This document shows positions 42,401-54,400 of a stretch of 64,000 nt of DNA, piece after piece. The notes beneath the pieces are model-generated. The model saw nothing but the letters and a program-made list of their open reading frames with translations, was not told the origin of the DNA and did not search any database. The DNA lies in NCBI GenBank assembly GCA_021229015.1, contig CM037789.1, forward strand, positions 41,328,926 through 41,392,925, given 5' to 3'. Numbering within the stretch: position 1 is the stretch's first letter; every line of letters begins with the position of its first letter. The translations under genes and the position numbers were made by a program. Source of the DNA: Solen grandis (Eukaryota; Mollusca; Bivalvia; Adapedonta; Solenidae).

Positions 42401-45400
42401 TTATTAAGTTGTTCTCAGTAATTTGAAAGTCTTAGTGAGGCTTAAACAATTCATTTTCAAAATAACTTAAAGAAATAGTTGCCTACAGTTGTAGTGTTGT
42501 TGTAGATCAATGAAGTCACCCTCCAAGCCACAAAATCCTTGTGAAAGTGTCATACATTCAAGAGGCTGCATATACGATCTCCTGTCTACCCTACAAAAGC
42601 AGAAAAATACAAAAGGTCAGTATATCATAGAATATGCATGTCCTGCAAGTAGGAAACTGTCAACAGGGACTTGCTGAGATACTGTGCCAATACACACAGA
42701 GACTAGGTTTAGTGATGATTTGTCTACATTTGTCTGACTGAAAGAGAAAATATTTTTATCAGTTAGACCATAACTTTCAAAATTTGGTTAATATTGGTTC
42801 AGTCTGAGATCCGAGTCTGTCAAGATGTTTGTTTTCCAACTCTTTCAATTGATCAGTAAGAACTACTACAAAAATAACACCAATGTTAATTTCTAATTTT
42901 TGACTGAAAACTGCATGCACTATTTTCTAAATGGAGTATAGCATATTTTGGTAAACATTTCTGGAACATTCTGGTAGAAAGTGTATACATAGACAGTTCT
43001 GTCAAGAGTGAAGGGTTTTGTTTGTACCAGAATTTGTTTTCCTCGTGGTCGATACAGCATGGCTGCCCCTGCTATTTTTGACAAATATATATAGGATCTG
43101 ACATGAATTGTTATTTCATATCAAATTTTACTAAACGAGTTCATGAAAATGTTATTAAGCTAGCCTCCGGTGACCTTAATAACATTTAGTAAAATTTAAT
43201 ATGAAATAACAATTCATGTCAGTCCTTTTTATCATATGACCTTTATAGTGACATAAAAACGTGATTATAACAACAAACAAACAAACAAATGAAAGAACGG
43301 ACTGTGTACGAATTACTTTTGTAATCTAACACCAAGAAAATAGTTTCAAATAATAACTGAAAATAACGATTTAATGCGTGTATTTCTCATACATTTTCAA
43401 CATCATATGAATAATGAATCAAACACATTTAATCCAGCTGCTCGAGTTCCACACACTATGCAAACATATAAAATACATGCCCGTGACGCGGAGTGATGTA
43501 ATTTGACTTAAAAGTTATATGTAACGCTTTAAACATAAGAAAATATGTAATGGGTATACAACACCGGAAACAGCTATTTGAGCTGAATGTAATATGATAA
43601 AATGTGATGTTATCTGAGTTACTAAGTTGCACATGGTGTACGTACTGATTTGTTTAAACAGCTTATGATTATTATTTAATATTTGTAAAGATAGTTTAAG
43701 ATGTCATTTTCGTTACCACTGGACCTTATTAAAAAAACAAGAGGGCCATGATGGCCCTGGATCGCTCACCTGATATCATTAGGCTATGTAAAATCAAGTG
43801 ACCCCTGGGGCAGAGCCAATTTTGACCCAAGGGTCATGATTTGAACAAACTTGGTAGAGGTCTATTAGCCATGTTACATACCAAATATCTAAACTCCAGA
43901 CCTTGTGGTTTTTGAGAAGAATTTTTTCTAGTTTTTTTTTACAAAATAAGTCTATTAAAATCAAGTGATCCCTGGGGGGGGGGGGGCAATTTTACCAAAT
44001 ATCTAAACGCAGGCAATGTGTTTTCTAGTTTTCTAAAAAGAAGAAAGTTATTTCTATATTAGCCTATGTAAAATCAGGTGACCCCAATGGCGGGGCCAAA
44101 TTTGACCCCAGGGCCATGATTTGAACAAACTAAGTATAGATCCACTAGACAATGCATGATTCATGATTTGAACAAACTTGGTAGAGGTCTATTAGCCCAT
44201 GTTACATACCAAATATCTAAACTCCAGGCTTTGTGATTTCTGAGAAGAAGAATTTTCAGGTTTCTCCTATATTAGTCTATGTTAAATCAAGTGACCCCTG
44301 GGGTGGGGCCAATTTTGACCCTAGGGGCCATGATTTGAACAAACTTAGAAGAGATCCACTAGACAATGCTACACACCAAATATCTAAACACCAGGCCTTG
44401 TGGTTTCTGAGAAGATTTTACAAGTTTTTTCCTATATTAGCCTATGTAAAATCAGGTGACCCCTTTGGTGGGGCCAAATTTTACCCAATGTTCATGATTT
44501 ATGAAAACATTGTAGAGACCCAGTAGACAATGCTACATACCAAATATCTAAACTCCAGGCCTTATGGTTTCTGAGAAGAAGATTTTTCAAGTTTTTTTTC
44601 TATATTAGCCTATGTAAAATCAGTTGACCCCTATGGAGGGGCCAAATTTGACCCCAGGGTCATGATTTGAACAAACTTGGTAGAGATCCACTAGACAATC
44701 TACACACCAAGTATCTTAGGTTTCTGAGAAGAAGATTTTTCAAGTTTTTTTCTATATTAGCCTATGTAAAATCAGGTGACCCCTTGGCGGGGCCAAATTT
44801 GACCCCAGGGCCATGATTTGAACAAACTTGGTAGTGATCTACTAGACAATGCTGCACACCAAATATCTTAACTCCAGGCTTTGTGATTTCTGAGAAGATG
44901 ATTTTTCAAGTTGTTCCTATATTAGCCTATGTTAAATCAAGTGACCCCTGGGGCGGGGCCAATTTTGACCCCAGGGTCATAATTTGAACAATCTTGGTAG
45001 AGAGTCATAAGATCATGCTAAATACCAAAAATCAAAAAAATTTAAATCTATTTTTAGCTCCTGTGACCTAGATTTTTGACCAATCAAAATAATTTTAACA
45101 ACTTTGGTAAAGGGCCCCATAATGAACATTCCTGTGAAATTTTATCAAAATCCAGTGAGTAGTTTAGAAGGAGATGTTGTTTAAAGAAATTGTTGACGAC
45201 GGACGGACGCACGCACGCACGACAGACAAAAGGCGATCACAAAAGCTCACCATGAGCACGTTGTGCTCAGGTGAGCTAAAAATGAATTTAAAATGGTTGC
45301 ATATTGGTTAGAAAATAGCTGGATTTTGGTCATACTGTTGCCTGGTTTTGGTCATATACTCGTTATGAATGGTCATATCCTGACGTAGACGCCGGGATTC

Positions 45401-48400
45401 TGACATCTAAGCAGATTGCAAAACCAACATAAATCCAATGTTGCTTCAACGTTGGTGTCTGAAGTCTATACAATGTTAAATTAACATCTAATGTTTACTG
45501 GGGTACATTGTCCAAGGACTGACTGACAAACATGTGATTGCCTTATATACCCCCATCCCACCAGTTGTGCGTGTCTAATTCCATGCTGATTCCCTGCATT
45601 GCCACTTACCGGTAATGTTCAAAGAAGACAACCAGCAGACTTGTCACACAAGGAAGCTTGTGCAAACATAGGACAGTGAGATGCTTACATCCAACCTTCA
45701 CCAAAACCATCCGCCACATACCTTGATACAAATATAACATTCAAGGAAAAATTTATATAAACAAGAGGGCCATGATGGCCATGAATCGCTCACCTGAGTA
45801 CCATTGCTTCAACTGATGTCAAGGTTTTTAAACAGACAAGGATTCTGATATAACTTAATCTAAAACATTTTACCCCTGACAATACTACACACCAAATATC
45901 TAAGCAATGGGCCATATGGTTTCAGAGAAGACTTGGGCGCAGGGTCATTTATCACCGTAGGGCCAAGACTTTGAAAATCTTTGTAATGAACCATTAGATG
46001 CAACTACATACCAAAAATCTTAGCTCTAGGCCTTATTGATTCATAGAAGAAGATTTTTTAAGATTTTCCTATTTAACTCTATGTAAAATAAGTGACCCCT
46101 GGTGTGGGGTCATTTATCACCATTGGGCTATGATTTGTACAATCTTGGTAGTGGCCCATAAGATGATGCTTCATACCAAATATCTAAGCTCTAGGCCTTA
46201 TGCATTCATGGAAGAAGATTTTTTAAGATTTTCCTATATAACTCTATGTAAAACAAGTGACCCCTGGTGCGGGGTCATTTATCACCATAGGGCTATGATT
46301 TGTACAATCTTGGTAGTGGCCCATAAGATGATGCTTCATACCAAATATCTAAGCTCTAGGCCTTATGCATTAATGGAAGAAGATTTTTTAAGATTTTCCT
46401 ATATAAATCTATGTAAAACAAGTGACCCCTGGTGCGGGGTCATTTATCACCATAGGGCTATGATTTGTACGATCTTGGTAGTGGCCCATAAGATGATGCT
46501 ACATACCAAATATCTAAGCTCTAGGCCTTATGGATTCATAGAAGAAGATTTTTTAAGATTTTTCTATATAACTCTATGTAAAACAAGTGACCCCTGGTGC
46601 GGGGTCATTTATCACCATAGGGCTATGATTTATACAATCTTGGTAGTGGCCCATAAGATGATGCTACATACCAAATATCTAAGCTCTAGGCCTTGCAGTT
46701 TTGCAGAAGAAGATTTTCAAAGTTTGCATTTTTAAAATCTATTTTTAGCTCCTGTGACCTAATTATGCAATGGACCAGAACCATTTATACAACTTTAGTA
46801 GAGCTTCATCCAAGGAACATTCCTGCAAAATATTTTTCAAATTGGCCAAGCCGTTTAGGAGGAGATGTTGTTTGAAGCAATTGTTGACGCCGGACGCACG
46901 CACGGACGCACGCACGACGGACGCCGGACGCCGGACAAAAGGCGATCAGAAAAGCTCACCTTGAGCACGTTGTGCTCATGTGAGCTAAAAAAAAAGAACA
47001 TACAATAAAACAGGAGAAGGTTTAAAAAAGCTACAGCTTCCAACCCCTTTCCAAAAGTATATATTATCATATGTATTTTTATGCTTTACAGTGCACAATC
47101 AAATATTATGATGTATCAAATTGTTTAAGTTTAAACTTATTTATCTTACGTTGATTGGGAAACAAGTTCTTACAGCTTATACTAATCCCTCTCATCAGTT
47201 CCTTGGTTGGACCAGTACTAAGTGTCTGGAAAGGTTATGAAAGTTTCTTGCCCCAAAAGGAGTTTGATCCCACAACCTTCAGACCCTCAGTCAGATATGT
47301 ACCACTGGACCAAGGTGCCCTTAAACCACAACTACGAGGGCTGATTGATAAATTCGCGGAATTCTCCTCTCAAGAATTTATTTCTTCATCAAATCACATG
47401 AAAACTCATATACAAGTAAAACAACTTAGTTTCTCTTTCATTATCAGGTACATGAATAGATACTTAATATGTTAAAGGAATAAATGGTATCCATAGCAAC
47501 CACTGTTTGGTGACTTAAAGCACGCTGTTATTTCACCATATTCTGAATTCATTGAACATGCTAGTAAGCAGTCTAATTTAACGCAAATTTGGCGCGAATG
47601 CAACTGACATTAGTGTGATGTTTTGATGTCATTTCTGTAAAATTTGAAGACATAGTGTTGGACGATTATTTCGTATCAGTGTGTTATGGCCATGGCTTCA
47701 AAACCGCGCATAATGTCGACAGATGACATTGAATTGCGTGCGGTTGTCAAATTTTGTGTGGGACTCAAACATTCAAGTTGGATACATTACCAAACTGTGG
47801 AAAAAACATTTGTCTACACTTGGCACAAGAAGTTTAGGGATAGTAGAACCTCAGTGTTTGATGATGAAAGACCAGGTGGGCCAACAGTGACAGCCACTGT
47901 TGGAAAACACAGCGTTAGTGAAGGAACTGTTAGATAATGACAGACTGTTTAAGGTGCAAGGTATTGCAGAGCAACTATATTACACAGTGCAACATATTCT
48001 TACAAACAATCTAAATATGGCTACATGTGGTGATTACGTGGAGAAAGTTTACCGAACACTAGACTTTGATGTTTAAGTAACATCAGCGTGACCCAACGTT
48101 GACGTCGGCGTGCTTCAAGTACTATGTATACACTGTTGTTCAATGTTTCATGTAAACTTTATTGTTCAATGTTTCTAAATGATATTTTAGCTCTTTGTCA
48201 GTCCTGAGTAAATATACCTCATGATGTATTTTGTTTTTTCGTTATCTACCGGTATTCCAGGTTTCAGTAATAAAGCAATTCTGCGAACTTATCAATCACC
48301 CCTTGTACAGCATTAAAATAGCTCTCCACTTAACTACCTACTTTCTGTATATATCCTCCGATCATAGAAATCCAGTGACAGGCATTTCAGAGACGACCAA

Positions 48401-51400
48401 TGCAGTAAAAAATTAGCATTTTCGTTTGTGTCAGGCACTGTATCAGAGATCCCAATGCCTTCAATTCCAGGAGGTCCAGAATCCACTATCTTATCTCTCC
48501 CATTGTTCATTCTTTCTACTTCTGCCAGAACCTTTGAGAGATATACATGTTCAGAGAATTTTTCTTTACCAGCACAGCATGCCAAAGCTTCCCCGTATAA
48601 ATCAATGTCATCAAAACTTGTCTCAGGAACAGCTAAGCTGTCCCTCTGATCAAGAAGCTCATCATCAAGATCATCCCAGCTGCTTTCTTCATGATCTTGA
48701 TCACTGAGATGCTTGCTATGCTTCCAGTCCTCACTGCATGGTACAGCACAACTATCAAAGTTTTCATTGCCAGAGGGAAGATCAGAACCTTTCTGAATGA
48801 AACTTGATGATTCTAAGGATGGCAGATCTCTTTCACTTCTTGTGATATCAGAATTTTCAGAATGCAATGAAGATAAGTCATTATCAAAAGTGTGTTTTGC
48901 TAAACTATTGGTACTTGTTATTTTTGTGCACTTGAGAGCTTTTACAAGATCAACATAATTAATATCATATGCTACAGATTTACCACTAAACCTTACACAC
49001 TTTAAGCACTGCCAATCACTAATATCAGTCGGTTTAAAAACTTCAACCAAACTGGAAAAGTGTTTATCTCGACAATAGAGAAGGCATAAGTTAACAACTC
49101 GTGTTTTCACAACTGTGAATAGATCACTACAAGATGCCAGAGACAAAAAGCCTACAGTGAACACAGTCATAGAAGACATATCTGTGAGGTAAGATTTCAA
49201 GGTTCCCTGACAACAGTTTTTGAATTCTTCTGGACACACTGCTCCTGCAAATAAACACAGAAAAAAAAAATACTGTACTCACTTGAAAGTATTTATACAG
49301 TATAACCCCATTCAAACGTCCTGAGGGCTTTGCAATTTTCCCTCATTAAACTAAGTTTATAAAAAATTCTGTGAGATACTTTTGATCATTTTGCTCAAAA
49401 GTATTTAAATATAAATCTTTAAAAAAATAATAAGTACATATATTGGTTTGAACATTGTTTCATTCAAGGGTTAAAGGTTAGGTCTTTTTTTTTGTTAGCA
49501 TAAGGACTGGGTGCCATTATATTAACATAGTAATGGAAATGGTTGCTGGACTTTTCTCCACAAAACTAGGAATGGTGGAGGGGATTTATTAAAGGGACAC
49601 TTTTAAATGTGACTGTGTAGTTGTATGGTTCATTGTTTAAAGGATCAGCTTTGTTTACATACTCATGGTAAAGCCATGAGGTGATTATTTGTGCAATATT
49701 AATAAACCCAATTAAATTATGATCATCAGTTTCAGGGGCCAGGACTTGATTTTTTTCTATAATACAAGTATACAAAATACAACCTTTTGGAAGCCAGTCA
49801 AGCCTCCAGATGCCTAAATTTGGAAGGGATCAACTTCATTTAAGCAAGTGTATTAAATGGTCAAACAGTTATCATGCTAAATGAAATGAAATTATCACAA
49901 ATGGTCAAATTATTTTGGTTGCAAATGACAACCAGTGCTCTCCATAGATTCAGTTCATCTTAACTCTTTACTTCATAATTACAGACTCATTTTGACACAG
50001 ACCCAAATCAGACAGCTCCTATAGGATTGCTCATACCATATTGTAGCTCAGTTTCTACATGATAAGTCATCTGTGGCAATAAAAATCCATTATTTCCTAA
50101 AACATTTAAAAAGCAATCAATTAATATTCATCAAACCATAAACTTTTACATGAATATTCATGGAGATTTATGAAGTAAAGGGTTTAAAAAAAACTTTGCT
50201 GAAGGACTATGCAAGGATCAACCACGCCAAGTTCCATAGTGGTTTCAGAGGAAAAGTCATTTAAAGCAAATTGTTGATGACACAACAGACGAAGGGTAAT
50301 CCAAATCAAGGTGACTTGAAATTCGGCAGCACATGAAAAATACTCCTGTCTCACTTTCAGCAGGATTAAAATAAGAAACAACAAGAGCTGTCAGAGGACA
50401 GAACGCTCGACTATTCAAAATGCTTGTTGGTAAATCAAATGAAATCTATTTTAATTCTTGCCCTTCACATACCCGGTGCATAATAATAGTAAAAAATGAT
50501 AAAACCTTGATAGTCTGATACCCCTTAATAGTTTTATGATGTCTAAAATCAATCCCATGCCTTGTTACTGAGACATAAGCACAATAACACTGTGCATGCA
50601 ACACTTTAACCAAAAATCCAAGTTAGAAAAGGGCCATAATTTGCATAAAATTCAGTCAAAAAGTTATCCTCCTTAGTTTTCTGATGCCCCTGAAGACACT
50701 CCTTAACTTTCTAGTCAATTCCACAAGCAATTTCTGAGATATAAGCTGGATGGTAGCCTGAATGCAAAACTTTAACCAAAATTTCTAGGTTAAAAAGGGC
50801 AATAATTTGTAAAATATTCCAGCAAAAGTTATCTACCATGAAAGTATGATACTCCTAAACATATTAAAGATGTTTCAAATAAATCCCATGCCTTGATACT
50901 GAGATATTAGCATGAAACTACCTTGCATGCAAAACTTTTACCAAAATTTCTAAGTTAAAAAGGCGCAATAATTTGTAACATATTCCATCAAGAGTTATCT
51001 ACCATGAAAGTATGATACCCCTAAACATATTAAAGATGTTTCAAATCAATCGCATGCCTGGATACTAAGATATAAGCATGATAGTATCTTGCATGCAAAA
51101 CTTTAACCAAAATTTCTAAGTTAAAAAGGGGTCATAATTTGTAATATATTCCATCAAGAGTTACCTACCTTTGGTTGTCTGATGCCCCTAAACATATTCA
51201 TGAACTTTCAAGTCAATACCATGAATGGTTATTGACATACAAACTAGACAGTAGCGTGCACGCAAAACTTTAACCAAAATTTCTATTGCATGCAAAACTT
51301 TAACCAAAATTTCTAAGTTAAAAAGGGGCCATAATTCATATTAAATTCAGTCAAGAGTTATCTACCTTGGTTGTCTGATGCCCTTGAACATATTTATAAA

Positions 51401-54400
51401 CTTTCAAGTCAATACCATAAATGGTTATTGAGATATAAGGTTGATAGTAACTTGCACTCAAAACTTTAACCAAAAGCTGCAATGCCAATGCCGACGCCAG
51501 GGCGACTACAATAGCTCTCATATTCTTCGAATAGTCGAGCTAAAAAGAATAGTTAAAGATTATCAATTTCATGTGATAGGGAAACAAAAACCATAACTTG
51601 CTCTTATCCTACTCAACAATTTCTGAACCATTACTTTAAGTCTCAGGGAAGATCATAGAAGAATCTTGCTCCCATATTAAAGCACTAAACTTTGAATCAT
51701 AGTTATCTGCAATACAAATTGACCATATAACCCCTATAACAATATGAAACAAGAAGGCCAAAAAAGCCCTGTGTCGCTCACCTGAGTAGCATTGCTATGT
51801 TAGGCATGATTACCAAAAATGTGGCATCTAAAGTGCAATGTTTTTCTAACATTTAACTAAGTGACTTAGATTTTGACCCTACCTAAATTTGCACTCATCT
51901 GGGATTTCATGCAGACATCATTCTTATCAAGTTTTATGAAGACTGGGACAAAAATGTAGCCCCTTGAGTGTTCACAAGGTTTTTTCTAAGATTTGACTTA
52001 GTTACCTAGTTTTTGACCCCACATGACCTATTTGACTCATCTGAAATATCATGTAGATAAACATCCTGATAAAGTTTCATAAAGATTGGACTAAAAATGT
52101 GGCCTCTAGAGTGTTCACAAGCAATTGCTGACGAGGGACAGCGCATGACGGACGACGGACAAAAGTTGGTCACAAAAGCTCATCCTAAGCACAAGTGATC
52201 AGGTGAGCTAAAAAAGAACACATCTAAAACATATTACCTATATTATTATTTATTATGTTTGCGACATACGTGTCACAGTAGTAGGTCTTAGGGTCTATAT
52301 GGTCAGGTGAACACATGAGCCTTCTGATTCCTCTTGGTGCATAAGGGTTGAGCTGATTCTTGTAGGTGTGGATAGACAGCGTTCTCCAGGCCTCACTCGT
52401 GTCCACACCTGTCGTTTGCAAAATGCAAAGCTTACCTCATGAATACCATCAATTACAAGAGTGTTGGTTATCGCAAAATATGCACATCCTGCAATTTTAT
52501 TACTTCAAGGGCCATAACTCTGGAGTGTCTGAGACATTCTGACTGGTTATCAAATTTGATTCAGATATTGTACCAATACACATTGTGACCAATGCTTGGT
52601 AAAAAATGATTCACATTTGTTAATGTTAAAGAGTGAACACTGTTAATTCTACAATTTTTCATAAACTCAAGGACAGTATATCTTAAGTGTCTGAGATATT
52701 AAATTGGCTGAGATATTGTGCCTGTACAGATGGTGACCAAGTTTGGTAAAAGTCAGTTCACGTTTTTTAGTGTTAGAGAACAGATAACCTCAGTGAATGC
52801 CGTCCCACTACAGGTGAATCCATAATACGTCTTCCTGCTATTTCTATGGACGTATAAAAATGAAAGGTATATCTTTTCAAGAATATCAATTGATTAAAAT
52901 AACTGTTTAAATTATCCATTTTACTGTAAAAACTAAATTTGATACCAATTTGTATCAGGGTCTCCTTGCATTTTGCACACAACCACAGAGTGGTGGCTAA
53001 GGTTGTCTACCACAATTTTTGCAGGGGCACCTTGGCCATAAATTTTACAGCAAATATGAGCACTGATACTAAGAACAGGTGCAAGTGCGAAGCTTTGAGA
53101 TAAACCAAGAAATTTTGAAAAGCAGAAGGCAATTAATGCTTTCTTTGGTATATTTAAAGATAAATGTGTATTTTTACATTACTTTCATGCTGAAATAAGG
53201 ATTTTTCTCCATTTCGTTTTTTTTTAACTGTACACATTGGCATACATGAGTATGTCTGCATATGTGCCTGCCTTTATAAATGTTATTGCAAGTCCTTAAA
53301 ATTTTAATTTTGACTCCTAAATTTCCAGCTTGACTTTACCTTATATGTATAGTGTCCAATTGACTCCTTGCTGTAAGAAGTTTATGTCAAAATGATAAAA
53401 GACTTACCCTGACTTTCAAAGAAGGCATCTAGTTTCTTCAACGTAGCAGCATTCAAGTAAGTTGTAAGATCTTGCAAAATCTCCTTTGGTAAACCTAAAA
53501 AAAACAAAAAACATATCTTTTATATATACTAATCCAAGTAGCAAAAAAAAAAAAGTGACAGGAAAAATACCAGTACATTTATTTATCAGTAATGTGTGTA
53601 GATATGTCTTTTTCCTTCCACTATAAAATGTTAGATTTATTACACCCTGCTGAGAAATCACCGAAGCTGCTGAAAACGTTAGTGATATGCTTGTTAAAAT
53701 ACTTATTGCTGAGAAAAAGTAACAGTATAAAATGAAGGTATGTTAGGCTTAATAATGACATACCGATACATAAATGCATGTAACCTTGACCCTTTGCAAT
53801 AGGCCCTGTAAAAGGTTGTGACAAAACCACTAGCCATAAGTAAGCTTTGTTCTATGTGAGTTTTTATTTTATGCTAACTGATGAAATAATGTGTCCAATC
53901 ATAATCAGTGAGACAAAATATGCATCACCAACATTGTGAGTAATATAGATCTGCCAGAACTTCTTTTTTACTTAAAGGGTATGTATACAGATATATAAGC
54001 ATTTCAGTATTTACAAGTGGCCTCCCTTTGTTTTCTTCAAATGATAAACATTCACATGGATTCATCCATATGTTTTAATTCAGGATCGATTACACAAAAT
54101 AGTTCCGTTCTTTTATCGGCAATTATTATAAAATGACCAAATGACCTAATGTCAATGCCATGATAATTCCTCTGGCCAAAAGCAATGATTGTGCAGACTA
54201 AAAGCTTCTAAGGTCAGGGGGTTTGATATGGGTAAAAATCAAGATCTTACTTAGCCTGTGACCTTGAAAATTGAGAAAATCACCTTGCCTCTAAGTATTA
54301 ATACACTTTTGGATCACAAGCAATTAACCATTGTGCCATGTTTGAGCTTCCAATTAGTGTCAAAGGGTTAGAGTTACGTCTGCCTGGACACCAAATGGAA

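Noticed and set aside
46130..46735. 201-codon open frame with four near-identical 55-residue repeats
   Set aside because: It is the 165-bp tandem core of a non-autonomous element; 165 is divisible by three, so a stop-free unit stays open by arithmetic. No start context, splice sites or known domain.
47155..47475. 106-codon plus-strand frame
   Set aside because: It runs across the junction of a SINE and the mariner 5' end, so it cannot be an ancestral gene.
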